From positions 1 through 64,000 of the forward strand of contig JACZVC010000013.1 of the NCBI GenBank assembly GCA_022572885.1: a stretch of 64,000 nt of DNA, given 5' to 3'. The position numbers were made by a program, and so were the translations under genes. The notes beneath the pieces were generated by a model. The model worked only from the letters and a program-made list of their open reading frames with translations. It was not told the DNA's origin and did no database searches. This stretch comes from Pseudomonadota bacterium. Lineage in GTDB: Bacteria; Pseudomonadota; Gammaproteobacteria; Steroidobacterales; MnTg04. Below are positions 47,565-55,408 of the stretch, one piece after another. Position 1 is the stretch's first letter. Every line of letters starts with the position of its first letter.

Positions 47565-49241
47565 ATGACTGAAAGTTTCGCAGAATTATTTGAAGAAAGC
47601 CTGGCTACGCAACAAATGAAGCCTGGCACCATTCTCACCGGCAGTGTCGTATCGATCAGCCCGGAAGCCGTTATCGTACATGCGGGCCTCAAATCGGAAG
47701 CCGTGATACCGGCACACCAGTTTCGTAATGAAAAGGGTGAGATGGAGGTAGAGGTCGGCGACAAAGTCGAGGTGGCCCTGGACGCAGTTGAAGACGGATT
47801 TGGGGAAACCCGATTATCCCGTGAGAAAGCCAAACGCGCCCGTACCTGGTCGCGTCTTGAAGAGTCCTTCAATAACCAGGAGATCGTCACCGGCGTAATT
47901 ACCGGTCGCGTGAAGGGCGGGTTTACCGTGGAAATCGAATTTGTGCGCGCCTTCCTTCCTGGCTCGCTGGTGGATATCCGGCCGGTGCGCGATCCCAGCT
48001 ATCTGGAAGGCAAACCGCTGGAATTCAAAGTGATCAAACTGGATCAAAAACGTAACAATGTGGTGGTTTCCCGTCGTGCCGTGGTCGAGCAGGAATTCAG
48101 CGCCGAGCGCGAAGAAATGCTCAAAAACCTGCAAGACGGCAACGTCGTCAAAGGCGTCGTCAAGAACCTGACCGAGTACGGCGCGTTTGTCGATCTCGGC
48201 GGTATCGATGGTTTGCTTCACATTACCGACATGGCCTGGAAACGAGTCAAGAACCCATCCGAAGTGGTTGAGGTCGGCCAGGAAATAGACGTCAAAATTC
48301 TCAAGTTTGATCGTGAACGCATGCGGGTTTCGCTGGGCATGAAACAGCTCGGTGACGATCCGTGGCGCGATCTTGGGCGCCGTTATCCGCCGCAGACTCG
48401 CTTGTTCGGCAAGGTCACGAATGTTGCGGACTACGGTTGTTTTGTCGAGATCGAGGCTGGTGTCGAAGGCTTGGTGCACGTCTCGGAAATGGACTGGACC
48501 AACAAGAATGTCAGCCCGGCAAAGGTCGTGCACATCGGCCAGGAAGTCGAGGTCCTGGTACTGGAAATCGACGAAGAGCGACGCCGCATCTCACTGGGCA
48601 TCAAGCAATGTCAGCCGAATCCGTGGACCGAGTTTTGCTCGAACCACAACAAGGGCGACCGCGTGCAGGGCCAGATCAAATCGATTACCGATTTTGGCAT
48701 CTTTATCGGCCTGGACGGCGGCATCGATGGCCTGGTCCATTTGTCGGATATTTCCTGGGACATCCCGGGCGAAAAGGCCGTGCGCAATTACAAAAAGGGA
48801 GATGATCTCGAAGCTGTGATTTTGTCGATCGACCCGGAACGGGAGCGCATTTCTCTCGGTATCAAGCAGATGGACAAGGATCCGTTCTCGAGCTATCTGG
48901 CGGAAAATCCGAAAGGAACCATCGTTACCGGCACTGTTTCGGAAGTCGATGCGCGCGGTGCAGTGATCGCTTTGGCTGATGGCGTAGAAGGCTATCTGCG
49001 AGCGTCCGAACTGTCGCGCGACCGGGTCGAAGATGCGCGCACGGTGCTGAAACCAGGCCAGGAAATCGACGCGAGATTCACCGGTCTCGATCGCAAAACC
49101 CGACGGATTGCCTTGTCTGTCAAGGCCAAAGAAGTACACGAAGAAGCCGAAGCCGTACAGCAGTACCAAACGGAATCGAGTAGTGGCACGAGCCTCGGTG
49201 ATTTGCTGAAAGCGCACATTTCAGGCAAGGACGACAAGTAG
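47565..49241 (+). CDS. rpsA: 30S ribosomal protein S1
   Basis: S1 binds mRNA leaders and helps initiation on structured messages. The 558-residue protein (E. coli 557) has six S1 domains, e.g. [60 protein letters not shown] and [20 protein letters not shown]. The ATG at 47565 begins [13 protein letters not shown], the conserved start. The longer frame from 47496 starts at the terminator and is not credible. Confidence 0.98.
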   Translation: MTESFAELFEESLATQQMKPGTILTGSVVSISPEAVIVHAGLKSEAVIPAHQFRNEKGEMEVEVGDKVEVALDAVEDGFGETRLSREKAKRARTWSRLEESFNNQEIVTGVITGRVKGGFTVEIEFVRAFLPGSLVDIRPVRDPSYLEGKPLEFKVIKLDQKRNNVVVSRRAVVEQEFSAEREEMLKNLQDGNVVKGVVKNLTEYGAFVDLGGIDGLLHITDMAWKRVKNPSEVVEVGQEIDVKILKFDRERMRVSLGMKQLGDDPWRDLGRRYPPQTRLFGKVTNVADYGCFVEIEAGVEGLVHVSEMDWTNKNVSPAKVVHIGQEVEVLVLEIDEERRRISLGIKQCQPNPWTEFCSNHNKGDRVQGQIKSITDFGIFIGLDGGIDGLVHLSDISWDIPGEKAVRNYKKGDDLEAVILSIDPERERISLGIKQMDKDPFSSYLAENPKGTIVTGTVSEVDARGAVIALADGVEGYLRASELSRDRVEDARTVLKPGQEIDARFTGLDRKTRRIALSVKAKEVHEEAEAVQQYQTESSSGTSLGDLLKAHISGKDDK

Positions 49242-49245
49242 AAAA

Positions 49246-49289
49246 CAGGCCGCCGTTGCAAATAATTGCACCGGCGGCCTTGTTTTTTT
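49246..49289 (+). terminator. Intrinsic terminator after rpsA
   Basis: CAGGCCGCCG pairs with CGGCGGCCTTG, with an inner TGCA/TGCA stem, followed by seven Ts. It separates rpsA from ihfB. Confidence 0.9.
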
Positions 49290-49344
49290 GGCGCAGATGT
49301 TAGATAAAGACATATAAATCAAAGGCATAAAAACCGGGATAAGA

Positions 49345-49647
49345 ATGACAAAATCAGAACTTATAGAAGTCATCGCTCGTAAACAGAAACATTTACCGAC
49401 CAAGGACGTCGAATTGGCAATCAAGCATTTGCTCGAAACCATGAGCGATGCGTTGGCCAACGGCAACCGGATAGAGATCCGCGGGTTCGGTAGTTTTTCT
49501 TTGCATTTTCGGCCGCCCAGAATCGGCCGCAATCCGAAGACTGGCGAATCGGTTGCCCTCGAAGGGAAGTATGTTCCGCATTTTAAGCCCGGCAAGGACC
49601 TGCGCGACCGGGTCAACCAGAGCCAGGATATTCCCATCCGGGGCTAG
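49345..49647 (+). CDS. ihfB: Integration host factor subunit beta
   Basis: IHF-beta bends DNA with IHF-alpha and supports recombination, replication and sigma54 promoters. The 100-residue protein has [20 protein letters not shown], the signature [20 protein letters not shown], and the DNA-intercalating arm [20 protein letters not shown]. rpsA-ihfB adjacency is standard. IHF would be relevant for the sigma54-type promoter at 53385. Confidence 0.97.
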   Translation: MTKSELIEVIARKQKHLPTKDVELAIKHLLETMSDALANGNRIEIRGFGSFSLHFRPPRIGRNPKTGESVALEGKYVPHFKPGKDLRDRVNQSQDIPIRG

Positions 49648-49820
49648 CCTGTGTTCCCAGCCCGACCGGGAATTCCGGATCCCTTTATGCGGCATGAAGG
49701 TTAGATTCGGGGCGAAGCGTTTTTTGTCTGAAACTGTCCCACTGAACTCTTTGCGGCCGCGGCTGCGGGTTCTTGGTTATTGTTGTTAAATAGTGCTCTG
49801 AAAACTGACAGGCACGGATC

Positions 49821-50183
49821 ATGTTGCGCAGAATTATTATTATTTCCCTGGTCATGGCGGTTGCCGCTTTTGCGGCATTTTTCGCCAGCCTGAATCCTGC
49901 CGTTATTCCTCTCGACTTGGCTTTTGGCGAAATCGACGCGCCATTGACCCTGGTTCTCGTTGTCTGTCTGGCTCTTGGTTGGGTACTCGGGTTGGTCAGC
50001 GCTTCTTTCATGATTTTCCGCATGATGGCGCAACGCAGGACATTGCGTCGTTCATTGGTGCTGGCGGAAAAGGAAATAGACAATCTGCGGACCATGCCAG
50101 CACCGGGAGCCGATGGTGGGTCAGCGCACCCGCAGCGTGAAACTGATGCGGGTTTCCTGGCCAGAACCGGCAATGCTGACTGA
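49821..50183 (+). CDS. lapA: Lipopolysaccharide assembly protein A
   Basis: LapA works with LapB in control of lipopolysaccharide synthesis through LpxC turnover. The 120-residue protein has two membrane segments (IIIISLVMAVAAFAAFFASL and VLVVCLALGWVLGLVSASFM) and a short basic cytoplasmic tail. Its 3' end overlaps lapB by 11 bases. Confidence 0.9.
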   Translation: MLRRIIIISLVMAVAAFAAFFASLNPAVIPLDLAFGEIDAPLTLVLVVCLALGWVLGLVSASFMIFRMMAQRRTLRRSLVLAEKEIDNLRTMPAPGADGGSAHPQRETDAGFLARTGNAD

Positions 50184-51351
50184 ATCCGCACTGCTACTCG
50201 CCAGCCTTTTTGTCATTGCCGCGGCTTGTGGCTGGGCATTTGCAACCTATTACCCGGGTCACAAAAAAGAGCCGGGCGAACAGAAACTCAGCGCGAAATA
50301 TTCAAAAGGCCTCAATTTCCTGCTCAACCAGCAGCCTGACAAAGCGCTCGAAGTATTCTTGCGAATTGCGGAAATGGATACCGAAACCGTCGCGACCCAT
50401 TTTGCGCTGGGTAATTTGTTCAGGCGCCGGGGCGAAGTCGATCGTGCCATCAGAATTCATGAGAACCTGTTGAAAAGAGAAGAGCTTTCTGTCGAACACC
50501 GGGCGCATGCGGTACTCGCTCTTGGTGATGATTTTATGCACGCAGGTCTGTTGGATCGTGCCGAGGAAAACTTTCTGGAATTGCGCCAGTTTGAGTTATT
50601 TCGAGAAACCGCATTGAAACGGCTGGTGTCAATCTATGAGCTGGAACAAGAATGGCGAAGAGCGATCGACACCAGGCGTGAGCTGGAGGCCGGGAAAGTC
50701 GCTGGCCAGGCGCCTGTTATCGCGCACTACTACTGCGAACTCGCGCAACTTTGTATCGACGAGGGCAAGACCGACAAGGCCAGACGACGGCTGCGCCGAT
50801 CGAAACAGATACACAAGGACAATCCGCGCGCGATGCTGATGCGGGCCGAAATTGCGCGCGATGCGAAAGATTACCCGCTGGCGATCAAGCTTTATCGAAA
50901 GCTCCTTGACCGGGATCCCGAATTCGTTGCCGAAGTGTTGCCGTGGTTGCTGGCCTGTTACGAGGCGACGGGTGCGGCCGCCGACCTGGACAAGGCCCTC
51001 CAGGCGCTGGCCAGGAAAGGTCAGAAGAACAGGACGGCGATCGCCTATGCAGCAATCATGGATGACATACTCGATTACCCGGTAATCAAGGAATGCTTGC
51101 GTGAATACTTGGCAAAAAATGAGGCGTTTCGCGAGTGGTTCGCTGCGTTTCAGATGAGTTCGGATAAAATTGTTGCGAACCCCGACATGCTGAGGCGGGT
51201 TGCCGGAATTCTGCGAAAGACTTCTGCCGATGGCCGTATGTACCAGTGTAATCAATGCGGTTACATCGGCGTACACCTGTACTGGAAGTGTCCGAGCTGC
51301 AAAAAGTGGGACACCATGCGACCCAACACCAGTTTCAGTATCCAGACCTGA
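50173..51351 (+). CDS. lapB: Lipopolysaccharide assembly protein B
   Basis: LapB (YciM) is the inner-membrane adaptor that links LPS synthesis to FtsH-mediated LpxC degradation. The 392-residue protein (E. coli 389) has an N-terminal membrane segment (ALLLASLFVIAAACGWAFAT), TPR repeats (FLLNQQPDKALEVFLRIAEM, AIKLYRKLLDRDPEFVAEVL) and a C-terminal rubredoxin-like zinc site (CNQCGYIGVHLYWKCPSCKK). The ATG at 50173 begins the membrane segment. Confidence 0.95.
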   Translation: MLTESALLLASLFVIAAACGWAFATYYPGHKKEPGEQKLSAKYSKGLNFLLNQQPDKALEVFLRIAEMDTETVATHFALGNLFRRRGEVDRAIRIHENLLKREELSVEHRAHAVLALGDDFMHAGLLDRAEENFLELRQFELFRETALKRLVSIYELEQEWRRAIDTRRELEAGKVAGQAPVIAHYYCELAQLCIDEGKTDKARRRLRRSKQIHKDNPRAMLMRAEIARDAKDYPLAIKLYRKLLDRDPEFVAEVLPWLLACYEATGAAADLDKALQALARKGQKNRTAIAYAAIMDDILDYPVIKECLREYLAKNEAFREWFAAFQMSSDKIVANPDMLRRVAGILRKTSADGRMYQCNQCGYIGVHLYWKCPSCKKWDTMRPNTSFSIQT

Positions 51352-51378
51352 GCACGATGCTTGCGCGGCAGTCGCCCC

Positions 51379-51474
51379 GAGCTGTGGGTAAACCAGGCTT
51401 CCACAACGGTCGGCGTTGATGCTTCGATGGGCGGTGGTGGTATTGGGAGCGGAGTTCATTTGTAGATCGGGGGG
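51379..51474 (+). repeat. Intergenic repeat, copy 1
   Basis: About 95 bases beginning GAGCTGTGGGTAAACCAG and ending near TTTGTAGATCGGGG, imperfectly repeated 144 bases downstream. GTGG...CCAC inside can form a short stem. An inverted piece of the same core, CTGGTTTACCCAC, lies between the copies at 51485-51497. No open frame; looks like a REP-type element. Confidence 0.75.
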
Positions 51475-51522
51475 TTGCGGGCCGCTGGTTTACCCACTGC
51501 TAGATGAACTTCGTTCCGAATC

Positions 51523-51616
51523 GAGCTGTGGGTAAACCAGCGTCCCACAACGGTCGGTATTGATGCTTCGACAGGAGATGGTGGTATTTGGATTGGGGTT
51601 CGTTTGTAGTTAGGGG
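51523..51616 (+). repeat. Intergenic repeat, copy 2
   Basis: Second copy of the 95-base element, beginning GAGCTGTGGGTAAACCAG and containing CACAACGGTCGG and TTGATGCTTCGA as in copy 1. Here GTGGG and CCCAC flank the core exactly, giving a five-base stem. The rest of the gap (51617-51824) holds nothing recognisable. Confidence 0.75.
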
Positions 51617-51824
51617 ACTTTCGATCGGGGTTTCCGCTTAGCCATTCGAGCGCTCGCCAAGGATCGGTATCCTGAGTATCCGGTCTTAATCGGCAGATTA
51701 ACCAACTGCACTCTCAATGGCGGCGCGCTAGCTTGTTCTCGTCGAGTTGTTTCGGCGAAGGCGGGCGACAACTGCCCGGCATGGCATCCAGGTCATGCGC
51801 AAGATTCATCAGGAGGATCAAGCA

Positions 51825-52112
51825 ATGAAAAAAGCACATCTGATTACCGCTTTGCTGGCCGCGATCTGCAGTTTTCCGTTACTGGCGGGACCGGTCGATA
51901 TCAATACCGCCGATGCGGCGACGCTGGCCAGGGAACTCAATGGCGTGGGCATCAGCAAGGCTACGCTAATCGTGGAGTACCGGGACTCACACGGCGCGTT
52001 CAAAACGGTGGATGACCTGGCCAAGGTCAAGGGCATCGGCAAGGCGACCATCGAGAAAAATCGCGAGAATATTTTGCTTGGCAGCAAGAAAGAAGCAGTG
52101 AAAAAGAAATAA
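51825..52112 (+). CDS. comEA: ComEA-like helix-hairpin-helix exported protein
   Basis: The 95-residue product has a signal peptide (KKAHLITALLAAICSFPLLA/GP) and one HhH DNA-binding module (VDINTADAATLARELNGVGI; FKTVDDLAKVKGIGKATIEK). ComEA-type proteins bind DNA in the periplasm during uptake; single-module versions are widespread and not always in competence. The ATG at 51825 follows a perfect AGGAGG by eight bases. No other competence gene is nearby. Confidence 0.88.
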   Translation: MKKAHLITALLAAICSFPLLAGPVDINTADAATLARELNGVGISKATLIVEYRDSHGAFKTVDDLAKVKGIGKATIEKNRENILLGSKKEAVKKK

Positions 52113-52220
52113 CCGGGCTGGCTGGGCGGGGCCGGCCGGGCGGCCCCGCTCATTGCGGTTGGATTCCAGCCCGCCACCTGCTGGGTTATGATCGCGCTCG
52201 GGATGCAGAACGGGCGGTCG

Positions 52221-53102
52221 ATGGTGAGCAAAACAGTGAGGACAGCAGTTTTCCCGGTAGCGGGCAGAGGAACCCGGTTTCTGCCGGTGACCAAGGCCAG
52301 TCCGAAGGAAATGTTGCCGGTGGTGGATAAACCGCTTATCCAGTATGCGGTCGAAGAGGCGCTCGCGGCCGGGGCCGAGCGGCTGATTTTTGTCACCGGG
52401 AGCGGCAAGCGGGCGATCGAGGATCATTTTGACCGCGACCATGAACTCGAAGCGGCCCTCAGGGCGCAGGACAAGCCTGAGCTGTTGCAGGCGATCAGGA
52501 ATATCATTCCGGATTCCGCGACCTGCATTTATGTCCGGCAGAGCGCGCCGCTTGGCCTGGGGCACGCCGTATTGTGCGCTCGTGACTTGGTCGGCGACGA
52601 ACCCTTCTACGTGCATCTGGCGGACGACCTGATAGACGCCGAAGTCCCTTGCCTGGCGCAAATGCAGGAAGCTTTTTCGAGCTGCGGGGGCAGCGTAATC
52701 GGTGTGCAACCGGTGCCCGCGGACCAGACCGATCAGTACGGCATCGTCGAGGTTGAGGATGCCAGCGAGAAAACAACGCGCATCAAGCGCATCGTGGAAA
52801 AGCCGGCGCCGGACAAAGCACCATCCAATCTCGGCGTGGTCGGGCGCTATCTGTTGACGCCGGCCATCTTCAGGCAACTGGCAACCACCGGCAGGGGAGC
52901 GGGCGGAGAAATTCAGCTAACCGACGGGATCGCCGGCCTGATGACCGAGGAACCGGTGTACGCCTATCGTTATGACGGCAAGCGTTACGACTGCGGCAAC
53001 AAACTGGGTTACCTGCAAGCGACGGTGGAATATGCGCTCAAGCATGCAGAGGTGGGCCCGCGGTTCGAGAAATATTTGTCCGATCTGCTAAAAAGCAATT
53101 AA
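52221..53102 (+). CDS. galU: UTP-glucose-1-phosphate uridylyltransferase
   Basis: GalU makes UDP-glucose for exopolysaccharide, LPS core and glycosylation. The 293-residue protein has [40 protein letters not shown], and the sugar-binding segments [20 protein letters not shown] and [20 protein letters not shown]. The ATG at 52221 gives a family-like N-terminus; the frame extends to 52188. A terminator follows. Confidence 0.95.
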   Translation: MVSKTVRTAVFPVAGRGTRFLPVTKASPKEMLPVVDKPLIQYAVEEALAAGAERLIFVTGSGKRAIEDHFDRDHELEAALRAQDKPELLQAIRNIIPDSATCIYVRQSAPLGLGHAVLCARDLVGDEPFYVHLADDLIDAEVPCLAQMQEAFSSCGGSVIGVQPVPADQTDQYGIVEVEDASEKTTRIKRIVEKPAPDKAPSNLGVVGRYLLTPAIFRQLATTGRGAGGEIQLTDGIAGLMTEEPVYAYRYDGKRYDCGNKLGYLQATVEYALKHAEVGPRFEKYLSDLLKSN

Positions 53103-53135
53103 CGCGGCTTGGGAGACCAGAAAAGTTGGCTCATC

Positions 53136-53163
53136 CAGTGCTCGGGTGATAGCACTGTTTTTT
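53136..53163 (+). terminator. Intrinsic terminator after galU
   Basis: CAGTGCT (53136-53142) pairs with AGCACTG (53151-53157) over an eight-base loop, followed by six Ts. From 53164 to 53384 the gap is A+T-rich with nothing else recognisable. Confidence 0.85.
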
Positions 53164-53384
53164 AATTGACTTTAATAAAGCCCCGTAACCTGCCTGAATA
53201 TAAAACCAAAAGATGGAACAGTCCTGAATGGTATTTGTGACCAGGCATTCTCTTGTTCATATGGGCGCCCCCGCATCGTTGCTGGTTCACAATCTAAGAA
53301 TTGTGTCGGATTTTCTTACATCCACCGATTCCATATTCATAATCAACATAGAAAAAATCATATAAAACAATAGCTTGGTAAAGC

Positions 53385-53399
53385 TGGCATGCTAATTGC
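53385..53399 (+). promoter_or_regulatory. Sigma54 (RpoN) promoter of the PEP-CTERM gene
   Basis: TGGCATGCTAATTGC matches the -24/-12 consensus TGGCACGNNNNTTGC at all fixed positions but one, with GG and GC ten bases apart. Transcription would start near 53411, 37 bases before the ATG. PEP-CTERM genes are known to be driven by RpoN with the PrsK/PrsR system. Confidence 0.75.
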
Positions 53400-53447
53400 T
53401 TTGTTCAAGCAGACGCGAGAATAAAGAACAAGACAGAGAAACGACGA

Positions 53448-54116
53448 ATGAGGAAAATTGGATACTTACTCACGCTGGCCCTTTTTTGGGTCAGTGGCGC
53501 AACCGTTGCCGTACCACTGGATATCGATTTTGTTGCATGCACATTGGGTACCGGCACCAATGGGATAGCCGTTACCGATGTCACTGGAAATAATGGCGGT
53601 GCGACCCAGTGCTATGGCACGTTCGACGGCAACGATCCAGGGCCGTCTGCAGATGGTATAAAAACTGGTGGCATGATTTTTGACTTCATAACAAAAGTCG
53701 ATGTCGCAGATAATGGTGATTTAACGATCGACCCTTCGGGTACGGGCATTGGTATTTCCCTCACATATGACTCGGGTGTGGCAGACGCGACGGGAACCTG
53801 GTCATACGATTCGAGCCTGTTTTCAGCGGAAGCCTTTATCATTGTTATTAAAGCAGCCAATGAACCTGGTTGGGCTGCCTGGTTATTTGAAGGTACACAT
53901 GCGACGTCAACTTTTGGGGACTGGCTTATCGCATGAGGAAATGGTGCCGATTGTACGCCGGCGTTAGACCCAACGACGACAGATGACGATTGTAAAGACA
54001 TTTCCCACTTCGGTATTTACGCAAAGAATGCAAGGGTTCCCGAACCTGCAACCGCCGCATTACTCGGCCTGGGTCTGATCGGATTTGGTCTGGCTCGACG
54101 CCGGAAAATCAAATAA
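53448..54116 (+). pseudogene. PEP-CTERM sorting-domain protein interrupted by an in-frame TGA
   Basis: The frame opens with a signal peptide (RKIGYLLTLALFWVSGATVA) and an extracellular beta-rich region (GTGTNGIAVTDVTGNNGGAT, WLFEGTHATSTFGDWLIA). A TGA at 53934-53936 stops it at 162 residues. The same frame then continues for 59 codons with GNGADCTPALDP, SHFGIYAKNARVPEPATAAL and LGLGLIGFGLARRRK, a complete PEP-CTERM exosortase signal. A Trp codon (TGG) is expected at the stop position, so a point mutation is likely; readthrough or a base error are alternatives. Truncated product would be secreted without the anchor. Confidence 0.85.
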
Positions 54117-54150
54117 CAACAACAATCAGTCGCAATTCCATCCCTCTAAA

Positions 54151-54177
54151 GCCCTGTCTCCGGCAGGGTTTTTTTTG
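54151..54177 (+). terminator. Intrinsic terminator after the PEP-CTERM gene
   Basis: CCCTG (54152-54156) pairs with CAGGG (54164-54168), followed by eight Ts. It ends the sigma54-driven transcript, 35 bases after the TAA. Confidence 0.75.
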
Positions 54178-54365
54178 TGCAGGGTGTCTCCTCACATGGT
54201 CGGCAATATTGAAATAATGATCGGCCCAAGCCAGATGGTATTAGATGTTATCTATGTGCTAGGTTTGCGCATGTACGGGATAACGAAGTCACCGGCAGAC
54301 GATGCTGGCGTTGTTATTTATCTGTGGACCGGTGGTTCAAGATCGATTCGACAGCGAACATAGAC

Positions 54366-54419
54366 GACATAGACGAGGACATCGACATAGACGAGGACAT
54401 CGACATAGACGAGGACATC
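54366..54419. repeat. Three tandem 18-bp units
   Basis: GACATAGACGAGGACATC is repeated three times exactly, without spacers. On the plus strand it would code DIDEDI units, but no start codon or ribosome-binding site precedes them. The rest of 54178-54575 shows nothing else I can support. Confidence 0.9.
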
Positions 54420-54575
54420 CACGAGCCTTTCGGCGAGACTATGGGTGTCCTCCTGTCTCGACGGGCATAGTGTGAGGGAGTTCGCACTATAGTTCTGGAA
54501 ACTGTGAGGTTTATTGGCCTTGTCATATGCAAAGGTTATATTATCCACTGACCCCTATTATGTAAGGAGCTTGTT

Positions 54576-54902
54576 GTGGCGGAACCAAAAGGACTCATGA
54601 AACCAGTGAAACTAAAGGCTGATATGGCTGAATTTTGTGGAGTCAGTGAACTAGCCCGCACTGAGATCACAAAAAAACTTTGGGACTATATCAAAGCCAA
54701 TGGACTTCAAACGAAGTCTGCCAACGGCAAACCGGAAAACGCCGGAAAATTCATCGTCGCCGACGGGAAATTGCTCAAGGTGTTTAAAAACACGAATTCC
54801 ACGAGCAAATCGGGCAACCTTACCGATCTGCGCAACATGAACGAAGGCGACACCATCGATATGATGCAAATGGCCGCTGTGGTCAGCGCAAACGTAGAAT
54901 AG
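54576..54902 (+). CDS. SWIB/MDM2-domain protein
   Basis: The 108-residue protein has a SWIB fold: LKADMAEFCGVSELARTEIT, KKLWDYIKANGLQ, GKFIVADGKLLKVF. SWIB domains are best known from eukaryotic chromatin remodelling and from chlamydial proteins; stand-alone bacterial versions are common but uncharacterised. It has no signal peptide. A GTG start follows AAGGAG by six bases. It stands alone between two terminators, so it is probably a single-gene unit. Confidence 0.85.
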   Translation: MAEPKGLMKPVKLKADMAEFCGVSELARTEITKKLWDYIKANGLQTKSANGKPENAGKFIVADGKLLKVFKNTNSTSKSGNLTDLRNMNEGDTIDMMQMAAVVSANVE

Positions 54903-54905
54903 CCA

Positions 54906-54930
54906 ACAGCGCCCACGGCGCTGTTTTTTC
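54906..54930 (+). terminator. Intrinsic terminator after the SWIB gene
   Basis: ACAGCGCC pairs with GGCGCTGT across a CAC loop and ends in TTTTTT. A second hairpin with ACCCCGG and CCGGGGT follows at about 54963-54985. Confidence 0.9.
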
Positions 54931-54993
54931 GTGCCGTTGGTGGGTGGGATCCTTAGCGGATGACCCCGGTTTTTCCGGGGTTTTCCGTATCTG

Positions 54994-55069
54994 GCGAATC
55001 AAGTATGCATCTGAACAAACAAAAAAGCCCTCAGGTAGAGGGCTCTTCAGAAATATGGCTCCCCGGCGC
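54994..55069. repeat. Direct repeat A: duplicated tRNA-Asn 3' end and terminator
   Basis: This 76-base copy is identical except for one base to 55161-55236, exactly 167 bases away. It includes the tRNA-Asn 3' end (14 bases with CCA on the minus strand) and the tRNA terminator. The 90 bases between the copies contain no tRNA body, only a fragment resembling a T-arm and a CAATCCGC/GCGGATTG inverted repeat. Confidence 0.85.
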
Positions 55070-55160
55070 AATCCGCCTGCCATATCAAGAACCACTGTGC
55101 TGGTTAGTGCGGATTGATCTTTAGCGCCGGATTCATTCGAGCAATCATTTGTTTGTCCGC

Positions 55161-55236
55161 GCGAATCAAGTAGGCATCTGAACAAACAAAAAAGCCCTCA
55201 GGTAGAGGGCTCTTCAGAAATATGGCTCCCCGGCGC
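55161..55236. repeat. Direct repeat B: 3' part of tRNA-Asn and its terminator
   Basis: The resident copy of the pair, overlapping the functional tRNA-Asn gene. The 167-base spacing equals one tRNA (76) plus spacer (91), which fits a former tandem tRNA-Asn duplication. Confidence 0.85.
55188..55211 (-). terminator. Terminator of tRNA-Asn
   Basis: Minus strand: AGCCCTC pairs with GAGGGCT across a five-base loop (TACCT), followed by six Ts. It lies 12 bases after the tRNA CCA end. Confidence 0.9.
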
Positions 55237-55298
55237 GGACTCGAACCACGGACCAATTGATTAACAGTCAATCGCTCTACCAACTGAGCTACCGGGGA
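55223..55298 (-). tRNA. tRNA-Asn (anticodon GTT)
   Basis: Minus-strand cloverleaf of 76 bases with encoded CCA. The acceptor stem pairs TCCCCGG with CCGGGGA; the D arm reads GCTCAGTTGGTAGAGC; the anticodon loop ACTGTTAAT carries GTT; and the T arm is GTGGTTCGAGTCCGC. It has its own promoter and terminator. Confidence 0.97.
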
Positions 55299-55327
55299 AT
55301 TGCTGCGCTTGTTGGCACAGGGCGCGC

Positions 55328-55356
55328 ATTTTCCACTACCGTGCTCGACCAGTCAA
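55328..55356 (-). promoter_or_regulatory. Promoter of tRNA-Asn
   Basis: Minus strand TTGACT (55356-55351) and GAAAAT (55333-55328) are 17 bases apart. A G+C-rich discriminator (GCGCGCC) follows, the mark of stringently controlled stable-RNA promoters. Confidence 0.6.
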
Positions 55357-55408
55357 GGTATCACACGACAGTCCCGATAGCCTCCTGTTTTCATCCTGCA
55401 AGAAGCGC

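Noticed and set aside
54314-54548. Ser/Met-rich minus-strand frames over the 18-bp repeat
   Set aside because: They exist only because the repeat length is a multiple of three; no start signals or homologous features were seen.
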